Positions 36,210-45,091 are shown, counted from the stretch's first letter. The stretch is DNA of 64,000 nt from Arthrobacter sp. MYb213 (GCF_002979915.1 NZ_PCQA01000001.1:744001-808000), one strand, 5' to 3'. Notes: generated by a model from the letters alone, not told the origin. Numbers and translations are program-made.

Positions 36210-37093
36210 AACGATAGATTCCTAATATTAATGGTGCTCAGGTCTCGGCTAAATGTTCGCAAAATATTATTAATAGTGCGTGCGTAAGCCCCTCTGGATT
36301 CTTTCTGGAAGTCCGCCAAGATCAGTATGCGGTCCTCGCCAAATCGGTTCTCGCCCTCCGTTAGCTCTTTTCCGGTCGTACCGAGCCAAAAGTTCTCGGC
36401 ATTCAGGCGTGCAATTGGGTTAGTGATCTGATGCAGGCAAAGAAGCCTTCTCGGCGATTTAAGAGTTTCTAGGCTGATAATATTGGTTCTAATCTTGCCG
36501 TTAGTTCTATACATACTGAATTTCTTCCAGTCTGGCTTCTCAAGCGCAACACGGGAAAAGCCAAATACAGCACCTAAGAACGGTTTAACTAGTGACGGTG
36601 GTGCATCATATAGGTCAGTGTGCGCGTCCCATGTCATTACACTTGCTCTCCCCTTGAATTTACGGCCGAATTCGAGTGCGGCGAAACCTCCTCCATTGCC
36701 ACCTGCGAAAATGATCTCTTTATCGAGCATCCGTTGCAATGATTTGAAAACATCCGTCAAACTGTCTTTGAAAGAGTCACCGGGTTTGCCCGTATACCAG
36801 CCTAATTGAAGTTCTGTTAATTCCTTTAAAGTCGAATCCGCTACCGCCACGACTGGTAAATCCTCGTCCAAGAAACTACCGAATGCTCTTCCAGGCCAAG
36901 CAATCTCATCTTTTATTTTCTTGGCCCCGCCAAAAAGTACAATCAATGAACTATACGCTGAATCAAAAACTGCCTTGTTGATTTTAATTTCAACGCTGTT
37001 CCCATTCAGTAAATTAATGGAATGAATCCCAATTAGACCTCTCGCTGCATTCTCAAATTCGTCAAGGCTATCCCACACATGAACTATGTTCAT
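36206..37093 (-). CDS. Alpha/beta-hydrolase-like paralogue with the catalytic Ser replaced by Asn
   Basis: A 295-residue protein aligned by eye with the next gene: VVAVADSTLKELTELQLGWY versus IIAVSDPSLALGLELAWF, and IIFAGGNGGGFAALEFGR versus LIFFGASGGGFAALYYS. The residue at the nucleophile position is Asn, so it is probably a non-catalytic partner or uses different chemistry. It is the first gene of the cluster; GAGGAA lies eight bases before the ATG. The ATGA overlap with its paralogue suggests equimolar synthesis and a heterodimer. No membrane segment or signal peptide is seen. Confidence 0.6.
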   Translation of the reverse strand: MNIVHVWDSLDEFENAARGLIGIHSINLLNGNSVEIKINKAVFDSAYSSLIVLFGGAKKIKDEIAWPGRAFGSFLDEDLPVVAVADSTLKELTELQLGWYTGKPGDSFKDSLTDVFKSLQRMLDKEIIFAGGNGGGFAALEFGRKFKGRASVMTWDAHTDLYDAPPSLVKPFLGAVFGFSRVALEKPDWKKFSMYRTNGKIRTNIISLETLKSPRRLLCLHQITNPIARLNAENFWLGTTGKELTEGENRFGEDRILILADFQKESRGAYARTINNILRTFSRDLSTINIRNLSL

Positions 37094-37165
37094 TTAACGC
37101 TTCCTCGGGTTGAACTACTGTATCGCTACTGATGTAATTTTCTTGTAAAATCTTACCCCGGAGGA

Positions 37166-37217
37166 TGCCAAAGGCTTGGTAACCAAACGGTTAAGTTTGA
37201 TTACCAAGCCCTTGGCA
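37166..37217 (-). terminator. Stem-loop terminator after serA
   Basis: A 17-base arm (TGCCAAAGGCTTGGTAA) repeats in inverted form with one mismatch at 37201-37217, 33 bases past the serA stop. It separates serA from the glycan cluster that starts at 37093. Confidence 0.8.
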
Positions 37218-37249
37218 ATTTTCGCGTTTAGTTACTCTATGATTTCTCT

Positions 37250-38848
37250 CTAACGTTCCGCTAGATCAATTTCCCGCGCAATGCTTGCACCAATGGCTGT
37301 TCCAACAACGTCAAGCACACCGCTAGGAAGTGCCGAATCGATATTGATGACGGCTACTGCTTCCGCACGGTTCTCATCACGCGCTACCTGCATGCCTGCA
37401 ATGTTGATGCCTTGCTCCCCTAGCACGTTGCCCAGTGAACCGACAACGCCTGGACGGTCAGCGTAGCGAACAATGATCATGTGATCCGTAATGGGGATTT
37501 CAATCTCGTGCCCGTTGATACCAACGAGCTTTTCAATCTGCTTTGGACCAGTCAAGGTACCTGCAACGGCAAGTTGGGTTCCTTCATTGGTGGCGCCCTT
37601 GATGGTCAGCTGGTTGCGGTACTCAGGTGAATCGGCAGTAGTAACCAGACGAGTAGCCACACCACGCTGCTCGGCAAGCACTGGAGCGTTGACATAGGAG
37701 ACCTGATCCGAAACAACGTCCATAAAGACGCCCTTCAAAGCGGAGAGCTCAAGTGCCTTGACATCAAGGGATGCAATCTCGCCAGCAACAACTACGTCAA
37801 TGCTGGTCAACGAGCCGGAGGTCAGGGCATTGAAGATACGTCCAAGCTTCTCCATGAGTGGGATACCTGGGCGAACGTTCTCGTCAATGACACCGCCAGC
37901 AACGTTGACAGCGTCTGGCACTAGTTCGCCAGCCAGTGCGAGGCGTACCGACTTAGCTACAGATACGCCAGCCTTTTCCTGGGCTTCATCCGTGGAAGCG
38001 CCCAGGTGTGGGGTGACCGTGACATTCTCAAATTCGAAGAATGGAAGGTCGGTGCTTGGCTCGGTGACGAAGACGTCAATGCCGGCGCCGGCAATTTCTT
38101 CATTCTTCAATGCTTCATACAGCGCGTCCTGATCTACCAGACCACCACGGGCCACGTTGATCACGTAGGCGCTCTTCTTCATCTTGCCAAAGGCTTCCTT
38201 GCCCAACATGCCCAGAGTCTCTGGAGTCTTTGGCATGTGGATGGTGACGAAGTCCGCCTGCGCCAACAGTTCATCAAGGGTCACCAAGGTGACGCCCAGC
38301 TGGGAGGCACGTGCCGGGGTGACATATGGGTCATAGGCAATGACGTCCATACCGAAGCCCTGCAGGCGTGCTGCAACCAAGGCACCGATGCGGCCCAAAC
38401 CGATGATGCCGGCCTTCTTCTCGAACAGCTCAATTCCGGTGAACGAGCTGCGCTTCCACGCTCCGCTCTTCAACGAGGCATTAGCGGCAGGAATACGGCG
38501 GGCCAGAGATACGATGTGCCCCACGGTCAGTTCCGCTGCCGAGATGATGTTTGAGGTTGGAGCATTGACTACCATGACACCGGCCTGCGTGGCGGACTTG
38601 ATGTCAACGTTATCTAGGCCAACGCCGGCACGGGCGATAACCTTCAGGTTCTTGGCGGCGGCGATTGCCTCGGCATCTACCTGGGTTGCAGAGCGCACCA
38701 GAATGGCGTCTACATCTGCAATTGCTTCGAGCAGCTGGGAGCGGTCTGCTCCGTCTGTCTGACGAATTTCAAAGTCGGGACCGAGCGCAGCGACAGTTGC
38801 TGGGGATAGTTGTTCGGCCAGAAGTACGATTGGCTTGTTGTCAGACAC
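37250..38848 (-). CDS. serA: D-3-phosphoglycerate dehydrogenase
   Basis: The first enzyme of serine synthesis. From the chosen GTG it has 532 residues, the long actinobacterial form with an intervening domain and a C-terminal ACT domain (IIVRYADRPGVVGSLGNVLGE near residue 460) that senses serine. The NAD site is GIIGLGRIGALVAARLQGFG near residue 145, the catalytic Arg and Glu lie in NVARGGLVDQDALYEAL and the active-site His in VTPHLGASTDEAQEKA. The start VSDNKPIVLLAEQLSP is the family-typical N-terminus with AAAGGTG upstream. An in-frame ATG 69 bases upstream would add a tail inside the regulatory palindrome and is rejected. Confidence 0.95.
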   Translation of the reverse strand: MSDNKPIVLLAEQLSPATVAALGPDFEIRQTDGADRSQLLEAIADVDAILVRSATQVDAEAIAAAKNLKVIARAGVGLDNVDIKSATQAGVMVVNAPTSNIISAAELTVGHIVSLARRIPAANASLKSGAWKRSSFTGIELFEKKAGIIGLGRIGALVAARLQGFGMDVIAYDPYVTPARASQLGVTLVTLDELLAQADFVTIHMPKTPETLGMLGKEAFGKMKKSAYVINVARGGLVDQDALYEALKNEEIAGAGIDVFVTEPSTDLPFFEFENVTVTPHLGASTDEAQEKAGVSVAKSVRLALAGELVPDAVNVAGGVIDENVRPGIPLMEKLGRIFNALTSGSLTSIDVVVAGEIASLDVKALELSALKGVFMDVVSDQVSYVNAPVLAEQRGVATRLVTTADSPEYRNQLTIKGATNEGTQLAVAGTLTGPKQIEKLVGINGHEIEIPITDHMIIVRYADRPGVVGSLGNVLGEQGINIAGMQVARDENRAEAVAVINIDSALPSGVLDVVGTAIGASIAREIDLAER

Positions 38849-38890
38849 GGGTGTGGCACCTTTGCGATTTCTTGGGCTGATGCTTGCATA

Positions 38891-38914
38891 TTGGTGATCG
38901 TTGATGATCACCAA
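38891..38914 (-). promoter_or_regulatory. 24-bp inverted repeat in front of serA
   Basis: TTGGTGATC-gttgat-GATCACCAA has perfect 9-bp arms and a 6-base spacer, about 43 bases before the serA GTG. A possible -10 (TAGGCT or TAGAAG on the minus strand) lies just upstream, so the repeat is placed as an operator or a 5'-leader hairpin. Confidence 0.55.
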
Positions 38915-39474
38915 CATCTTCTAGCCTAGCGCCGTGGAGGCGCAGATACCGTTGAATTTACGCATATTACGTAGCTTCTTGACGACTTTGTGAAAACTTT
39001 CACTAAGCATATAGACTAGTGAGATTCCTTCAAGGCCCTCGACTAGATGAGCTCTTTTTATTTGGTAGATGATGGCATCTCGCCTCGACTCTAGACCGAA
39101 TACAAGGCTTTTTTCGGGGTTGATATGTACCGCACCGGGCTGGAGCAAGCACGGCTTAAAGTTTTGGTTCCCGGACCTCGATCCAGCAAATAAGTTGTGA
39201 TTCGACCGCCCAAGGCCCTGCCGTGGCAGTTAGTTTGTTAGATCCAGCCACGTTAATGTTCCAAAGGCCTTCAGATACACGCTTTCCTTCCAATGAGCCA
39301 TGCCGCAACCGCCGCAAGGATTAATACTCTGGGCATCGCACCTCCATTCCAGTGTGCAATTTAGTGGTCCCAGAGACCATGAATGATCCACCAAAACGTC
39401 ACATTTAAAAACGACTCGCCATTTTGGTTGGCAGTTTTGAAGAATCAGTTGTACGCTAATGCCAAATACATGCA
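38915..39474. other. Intergenic stretch with no supported gene
   Basis: About 560 bases between serA and the pilus locus. Short open frames exist on both strands but lack a ribosome-binding site or family resemblance. The stretch is AT-rich from about 39200. It probably holds the divergent promoters of serA and the pilus operon. Confidence 0.5.
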
Positions 39475-39626
39475 AGGACCTTGGGGGGTCCGCAATGTAC
39501 TTGGGGAAAATCATTCGCTCTTGGGGTTCGAATGAATTTTGTGCTTTCTGAAGCACAACTTAAGTAGTTGTTCCTCGCCAGGGTCCACAAAAATTGGGGT
39601 TTTTGTGTTTGGCAAATATGTTGGGG
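39475..39626 (+). promoter_or_regulatory. Array of TTGGGG boxes and hairpins in front of the pilus adhesin
   Basis: TTGGGG occurs at 39481, 39501, 39521, 39594 and 39621. The first three are exactly 20 bases apart, and the last is 140 bases (7 x 20) from the first. Three copies sit between inverted arms: GGACC-TTGGGG-GGTCC (39476-39491), CATTCG...TTGGGG...CGAATG (39512-39534) and CACAAAAA-TTGGGG-TTTTTGTG (39587-39607). The second and third place a start codon in the 3' arm, five bases after the G-run (ATG 39532, GTG 39605). Two tiny upstream frames, 39495-39551 (18 residues) and 39532-39567 (11 residues), have G-rich sites. This looks like leader-based control of pilus expression. Confidence 0.45.
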
Positions 39627-42574
39627 ACAAATCTGGGCACCGTAAGAACGGTAATTGCTCGGATACCAAGTCTTGGCGCTCTAGAGCTGCGAAGCACAAC
39701 AATTCTTTTCGGGCATTTTTCGGCATTTCAGCTAGCGCCGCGTTAGTCGTATCTCTGGCCTTCGCCGGATCATTTGCACCAGCTTCAGCCACATCTATTG
39801 GTGACGTTCCATCGGGAACTAATCTGGCTACCGCATCTGCGAGCCCCGCCCCAATAGAAACTTCGCCTACGCCTGTTCCACCTTCGCCATCTCAATCGCC
39901 GTCCGAGCTCAAATCGAAGTTGGTAACCCCAACCGTACTAGCAACCCCTACGGTTGAGGCGTCTGAAGTTTCTGCCGAGACTCCTAGCGCTGCCCCAAGC
40001 TCGCCAGCTGCCGCACCAAGCCAAGAACCGAAGGCTTCAGTAGAGGCTACTGTTCCGGAACCTTCACCGACGAAGATCAAACCTAATCCACTCGTCGAGT
40101 CTCCGACAGCAGAACCTTCGGAATCATCGACTCCTTCAATTTCACCAACGCCGATTGACAGCAAGAGCCGCCTGCTGATGGCTGCGGGCGCAATTTGTGC
40201 TGATTATCAGGAAAATTCGGTCCTAATCGGTGGGTTCGAAATCGATGGCAACCTTTGTGCGAACTCAACTACCAATGATGATTGGACTACCGTTTCTGGG
40301 CAACCAGCAAAAAGTGATAATTACGGCAGCCTCGATCTGACTCAGTTCACCGAGGGAGCTTCCGAATCCAACTGGCCTTGGAATATCGGACAGATTGAGG
40401 GCTCCGGCCCCGGAAACGACAAATCTGACGTTGGCAATGTGTACGCCTACTCCACCGCAGTCGGTGGCGATGTGTTGGCTTATCTTGGATTCGAACGAAA
40501 TAAGAATAATGGATCCGTTCAGTACGTTGTGGAGCTTAATAATAGAGCCAACACCACTGGGCCCATTCCTAACCGCACGACCGGCGATCTGCGAATACAA
40601 GTACTTCAGGACGGAAACAGTGCACTCACATTTGTTTCTGCTCATACATGGCTATCGACGGGAAATTTATCAGGATCCTGGGTACCGCTCAATAGTCTTG
40701 AAGGTTTTGTCGGTAGAACTAACGTCACCAAGAAAATAAGCAGCTTCCAAGGCCTAGTGGATGCCATGGACGTAAAAATGTTTGGCGAACTTGCAATCAA
40801 CCTCACTGACCTTTTCGAGGGTTCGAGTAGGCAATGTAGCGGTAACTACGGATTCGTAAACATTCGTTCGGCAGCTTCCCCCGGTGAAGAACCTTCATTG
40901 AAGGACTGGGTTGCGCCGATTTCCCTAGATATCCCTAGTACTTGCGCAAGCGTTGTTGTCGAAAAAAAGTGGGTCATCGACGGCGAGCCATTCGACAACG
41001 GTGACCAACCAGAAGATTTCCAGGCCACATTGAATCTAACTGGACGGTCGGCGGCCCAATTCGGCGAGACCTATTCAACCAGAGACGATGGTTCTTCCTA
41101 CGAGGTACCTAATGTCGTAGCCATTGGCGAAACCGTCACCGGTCTTCCTGCTGGTTGTACGAACGTTTCATCTGGTGACCTTGGAGAAAAGACATTAGCA
41201 CCAGGTATCAACCGATACACCGTCACGAATACCGTCACTTGCACGACTTTGACTCTGAAAAAGAACGTCGTTGGCGAGGCCGAGGCATCAGCATGGACTT
41301 TGACTGCTAGTGGTCCAACTAATCTTTCAGGTATTACCGGTAGTTCTGCAGTCAGCAACTCGGCTGTCACTCCTGGTCCTTACACCATCGGTGAAAAGGA
41401 TGGCCCGACTGGCTACGAACTCACCGACGTGAGTTGTGTTGGTGCCACCGTCAGCGATACCAACAGCATCACGATCACTGCAGGTAGCAAGGTTACCTGT
41501 ACCTTGACCAACACTCAGCAGGTAGACCTGACTGTCACTAAAACTTGGATCGTCAATGGCACCGAGTACGTTCACGGCGACCAGCCAATCGGCGATGCCG
41601 CTCTCACCATCGATGACAAAACTGCCACCTTCGGGGCAACCAGCACCGGTCACCTGATCGGCGACAAAGTGAACATCGCCGAAACAATGACCGGTACCAT
41701 ACCGGCACTGTGTGAGGTCACCAGCTCAACTATCGCCGGCGTTGACGGTTTAGCAGCGATTCACACCATGACCGGGACACCAAAGCCCAACGTGGTTGAC
41801 ATCGTGAACACCGTTGACTGCGTCCAGCAGCTGACTTTGATCAAGGATGTTGATAATAAGGCCTTCGCCGGAACGTCGACCGAAGCTGATTGGACGCTGA
41901 GCGCGACTGGCGACGGCGAAGTTATCACCGGCAAAACCGGAGATACCAGTATTACCGAGGCTGCGGTCAGTGTAGGAACCTACGCACTTTCCGAAGACGA
42001 ATCTACCCCCGGTTACCAAGCGGGTACCTGGGCTTGTGAAGGTACAGGAGCAGCCGACGGTGCCAACATCAAGTTGGAGCTAGGTCAGGAAGCCACCTGC
42101 ACCATCGTGAATACCGCTCTTCCTGGTTCAGCTACTTGGACCAAGACCAACGTAGCCGGTGATCTGCTTGCCGGCGCGGAATGGACCGTTACCGGTCCAT
42201 TGGGCGACAATTCCGAAACCATCGTTGTCACGGACTGCATCGCGACCGGTTGTACCGGCCCCGATATGGATCCGGCGAAGGGCAAGTTCGCACTCGAACA
42301 GCTCAAATGGGGAAGCTACACGCTCGAAGAAACCACGGCTCCCCCGGGCTACATCAAGGACACCAAGGTGTATCCGTTCGATGTCGCCGGCAAAACACTT
42401 AACGTTGAGCTCGCTGCGATTACAAATAAGCAGCAAGCTGGTCCCACACTTCCACTGACCGGTGGAATTGGGCGAGATCAGATTTATCTCCTCGGAGGCG
42501 GCGTCCTAATTTTGGGGCTGGCCATACTCGGCGGAAAATCTCTGCGAATCCGTCGAAACCGAAACCTCGGCTAG
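39605..42574 (+). CDS. LPXTG-anchored pilus adhesin / ancillary pilin
   Basis: A 989-residue surface protein from GTG 39605 (G-run five bases upstream); an in-frame TTG at 39539 is an alternative. A long signal peptide ends at AFAGSFAPASA near residue 62. A Pro/Ser-rich linker follows (about residues 75-185), then a globular N-terminal adhesin region (about 195-430), two copies each of a KxWxxxGxxxxxGDQP module and an SpaA-like GYE/GYQ module, a final Cna_B-type domain (YTLEETTAPPGY, with the E-box Glu) and the sorting signal LPLTG, membrane helix and RIRRNRN tail. Cna_B domains usually carry Lys-Asn isopeptide bonds. It is the first gene of the pilus operon and probably the tip or minor subunit. 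Confidence 0.85.
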   Translation: MFGKYVGDKSGHRKNGNCSDTKSWRSRAAKHNNSFRAFFGISASAALVVSLAFAGSFAPASATSIGDVPSGTNLATASASPAPIETSPTPVPPSPSQSPSELKSKLVTPTVLATPTVEASEVSAETPSAAPSSPAAAPSQEPKASVEATVPEPSPTKIKPNPLVESPTAEPSESSTPSISPTPIDSKSRLLMAAGAICADYQENSVLIGGFEIDGNLCANSTTNDDWTTVSGQPAKSDNYGSLDLTQFTEGASESNWPWNIGQIEGSGPGNDKSDVGNVYAYSTAVGGDVLAYLGFERNKNNGSVQYVVELNNRANTTGPIPNRTTGDLRIQVLQDGNSALTFVSAHTWLSTGNLSGSWVPLNSLEGFVGRTNVTKKISSFQGLVDAMDVKMFGELAINLTDLFEGSSRQCSGNYGFVNIRSAASPGEEPSLKDWVAPISLDIPSTCASVVVEKKWVIDGEPFDNGDQPEDFQATLNLTGRSAAQFGETYSTRDDGSSYEVPNVVAIGETVTGLPAGCTNVSSGDLGEKTLAPGINRYTVTNTVTCTTLTLKKNVVGEAEASAWTLTASGPTNLSGITGSSAVSNSAVTPGPYTIGEKDGPTGYELTDVSCVGATVSDTNSITITAGSKVTCTLTNTQQVDLTVTKTWIVNGTEYVHGDQPIGDAALTIDDKTATFGATSTGHLIGDKVNIAETMTGTIPALCEVTSSTIAGVDGLAAIHTMTGTPKPNVVDIVNTVDCVQQLTLIKDVDNKAFAGTSTEADWTLSATGDGEVITGKTGDTSITEAAVSVGTYALSEDESTPGYQAGTWACEGTGAADGANIKLELGQEATCTIVNTALPGSATWTKTNVAGDLLAGAEWTVTGPLGDNSETIVVTDCIATGCTGPDMDPAKGKFALEQLKWGSYTLEETTAPPGYIKDTKVYPFDVAGKTLNVELAAITNKQQAGPTLPLTGGIGRDQIYLLGGGVLILGLAILGGKSLRIRRNRNLG

Positions 42575-42642
42575 ACCCACAATTTTTACCAACCACGCTG
42601 AACTTGGGTAGGCGTACAACCACTCGCATATAAGGAGTAAAC

Positions 42643-44067
42643 GTGTTCACGCAACGCAGACTCGGCAAATTGATTGCCGGAGCAAGTGCCATGGCACTTG
42701 TTGGGATGGGGCTCATTGGGGTGAGCGCCGCATCCGCCGATGAGGTCACAAGTCCGGTGGTCACCGACATCGTCAAGGGTACTAAGGGAAGTATCACGGT
42801 TCATAAATCTTCCGCAGCTACGGGCTTACCCGGTGACGGCACCCTGCTTGATCCCGATCCGGGCGCGGGCAAAGGTCTGGTCGGCGTTGAGTTTACGCTG
42901 CAGCCAGTGCTTCACGGCGGAAACGCGATTGATCTAAGCACGGCAGAAGGGTGGGAACTAGCTGAAGCTCTACCGACGGACGCCGCCGGCGGAACGCTTC
43001 CCACCGGTTACACTCTGGGTACAGAGTCAACACAGCTCACCGGAACCTCGGGTACTGCAACCTTCGGCGATCTGAATCTGGGACTTTACCTGGTCACGGA
43101 AACCGATTCCGGTGACAACCTGATCAAAAACGCTGTGGCACCGTTCTTCGTGAGCATTCCATATCCAAACGCTGATGGGTCATGGAACTACGCAGTTCAG
43201 GTTTATCCAAAGAACGTTTTGGACACAATTGAACTGACCAAGACCGTAGACGACACTGCGTTGCTCCTAGGTGACGAAGTCACTTGGACCCTAACAACTG
43301 CCGTGCCTGATGCGGCTCTGCCGTACAAGTCGTTCACCTTGACCGACAACATGACTGCCAACCTGAAGTTCATTTCTTGGGAGTCGGTCTCGATTGGAAC
43401 CGCAGCTTTGGTTCCAACCACTGACTACACTATCTCGGCAGACAACGCCACGATCACCTTTACCGCAGCCGGGCTAGCCAAGCTTGATGCTGCCGGTGCG
43501 ACCAACGTGATCGCCGTGCTGAAGACCGAGGTTATTGAGATCCCGGCTAATGGCAAGGTCGAGAACACCGCGACCGTGACCATCAACGGCACTCCCGATG
43601 AGGATTCGACCAACACCAACTTGGGCACCCTACAGCTGGTCAAGAAGAGTGAAAGCACCGATGGTGGGTTGCTTGATGGCGCAGAGTTTGAGCTCTACGG
43701 CACGGCACCTAATGCCGATGGCACTGCTTCCGGCCCGGTTATTGCTACGGGTACCACCGTTGATGGAAAAGTTACCTGGGAACTACACCTAGGTATTACC
43801 ACTGATACGACAGAAGACTACTGGGTCAAGGAAATTAAGGCTCCAGTAGGGTACGTGCTTCCAGCCGACCCGTGGTCAGATAAGCTCACGGTGACCGCCG
43901 GCCAGATCGAGATCAATACGATCACCAACCACAAACCTGAGGGACCGGACCTCCCCCTAACCGGTGCTTCGGGAACGGTGCTGTTCACCATGGCTGGTAT
44001 TGGCCTGATGGCCGCTGCCGGTGGTGCAGTACTCGTGAAGCGTCGTCGTTCACGGATGCAGAGCTAG
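42643..44067 (+). CDS. Major pilin, SpaH/EbpB-type isopeptide-forming LPXTG protein
   Basis: A 474-residue shaft pilin. The signal peptide ends near SAASADE (residue 34). The pilin motif is VQVYPKN near residue 192, whose Lys is joined by sortase C to the LPXTG Thr of the next subunit. The E-box is YWVKEIKAPVGY near residue 405, the sorting signal LPLTGASG near residue 440, then a membrane helix and KRRRSRM. Internal Cna_B-like domains are expected to be stabilised by isopeptide bonds. The start is GTG with AAGGAG seven bases before it. It lies between the adhesin and the class C sortase and is followed by a strong terminator. Confidence 0.93.
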   Translation: MFTQRRLGKLIAGASAMALVGMGLIGVSAASADEVTSPVVTDIVKGTKGSITVHKSSAATGLPGDGTLLDPDPGAGKGLVGVEFTLQPVLHGGNAIDLSTAEGWELAEALPTDAAGGTLPTGYTLGTESTQLTGTSGTATFGDLNLGLYLVTETDSGDNLIKNAVAPFFVSIPYPNADGSWNYAVQVYPKNVLDTIELTKTVDDTALLLGDEVTWTLTTAVPDAALPYKSFTLTDNMTANLKFISWESVSIGTAALVPTTDYTISADNATITFTAAGLAKLDAAGATNVIAVLKTEVIEIPANGKVENTATVTINGTPDEDSTNTNLGTLQLVKKSESTDGGLLDGAEFELYGTAPNADGTASGPVIATGTTVDGKVTWELHLGITTDTTEDYWVKEIKAPVGYVLPADPWSDKLTVTAGQIEINTITNHKPEGPDLPLTGASGTVLFTMAGIGLMAAAGGAVLVKRRRSRMQS

Positions 44068-44101
44068 CCCGCATTCCGTTTGACGCCGCAACGGTAATGA
44101 G

Positions 44102-44142
44102 AATGGTGGGAGAACTAAGCATTGCTTGGCTCTCCCACCATT
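44102..44142 (+). terminator. Rho-independent terminator after the major pilin gene
   Basis: AATGGTGGGAG and CTCCCACCATT form an 11-bp stem with a 19-base loop, followed by TTTCTTTT. It probably lowers expression of the downstream sortase relative to the pilin. Confidence 0.9.
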
Positions 44143-44188
44143 TTCTTTTAGCAAGTTCAACTACCCTGAGACATCATAGGTAAACATC

Positions 44189-45091
44189 ATGAGTTCTACC
44201 CTCAGTTCCACGCTTGAGCCTCCCGCATCACGGCCTCAGCGCTGGCGTGTGCCTGTCTCAACTCTGCTCATTTCCATCGTCTTCCTGGCTGGTACCGGCA
44301 TGCTTCTCTATCCACATGTGGCCAGCTGGTTCGCCCAGTACAACCAATCCAAGATCATCAATGAGATCTCCTCGGAAGTTACCCACGAGGGTGGAACACA
44401 AATTGCCGATGAACTTCAGCGAGCCCATGACTATAATCGCGAGTTGGTCGGCGGCGGACTGTTGGCTCCGGGAAGCAACGTCCCAACCAGTGACGGCGCA
44501 GTCAAAGTCGATACCGAATACAACTCATTGCTGAATGTCAACAGTGAAGGGCTCATTGGCCGGCTGCGTGTGCCTTCGGTTGATATTGATCTGCCCATCT
44601 ATCATGGCACCGACGCTGAGACGCTAGAAAAAGGGGTGGGTCATCTACAGGGCACTGCACTTCCCGTAGGTGGACAGTCGAGGCACACCGTGCTGACCGC
44701 GCACCGTGGGCTACCCGAAGCAAACCTCTTCAATGATCTGCCTAAGGTAGAAATCGGCGATACCTTTAGTATCGAGGTTTTTAACCAGGTAATGACGTAC
44801 CGAGTCACCGAAACTCAAACGGTTGAACCGGATGAGACTAAGGCATTGACTCCCCAGTTTGATAAAGACCTCGCCACTTTGGTCACCTGTACTCCCCTAG
44901 GGATCAATACGCACCGAATGTTGGTCACCGGCGAACGAGTACACCCCACTCCCCAAGCAGATATTGATGCGCTCGGCTCAGTACCCGAGATCCCGGGTTT
45001 CCCGTGGTGGAGCGTTTGGCTCGGCGCAACACTGCTAGTGCTCAGCCTGTGGGTCTACGTTGCGGGCCGCCCGCGAAAGACTCGGGCCTGA
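44189..45091 (+). CDS. srtC: Class C (pilus-polymerising) sortase
   Basis: A 300-residue cysteine transpeptidase that links pilin subunits. An N-terminal membrane helix (LLISIVFLAGTGMLLYPHVA, about residues 27-46) and a C-terminal helix (WSVWLGATLLVLSLWVYVAG) flank the catalytic domain, the class C layout. The catalytic His is in TVLTAHRGLPEANLF near residue 170, the Cys in TLVTCTPLGINTHRMLVTGER near residue 232, and the final Arg in the same segment. The lid region lies around residues 90-115. It serves the adhesin and pilin genes directly upstream. Confidence 0.92.
   Translation: MSSTLSSTLEPPASRPQRWRVPVSTLLISIVFLAGTGMLLYPHVASWFAQYNQSKIINEISSEVTHEGGTQIADELQRAHDYNRELVGGGLLAPGSNVPTSDGAVKVDTEYNSLLNVNSEGLIGRLRVPSVDIDLPIYHGTDAETLEKGVGHLQGTALPVGGQSRHTVLTAHRGLPEANLFNDLPKVEIGDTFSIEVFNQVMTYRVTETQTVEPDETKALTPQFDKDLATLVTCTPLGINTHRMLVTGERVHPTPQADIDALGSVPEIPGFPWWSVWLGATLLVLSLWVYVAGRPRKTRA

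Noticed and set aside
39230-39556. Minus-strand 108-codon frame in the gap before the pilus locus
   Set aside because: Rich in Trp and Cys with no start signal; it runs through the TTGGGG array, so it is unlikely to be coding.
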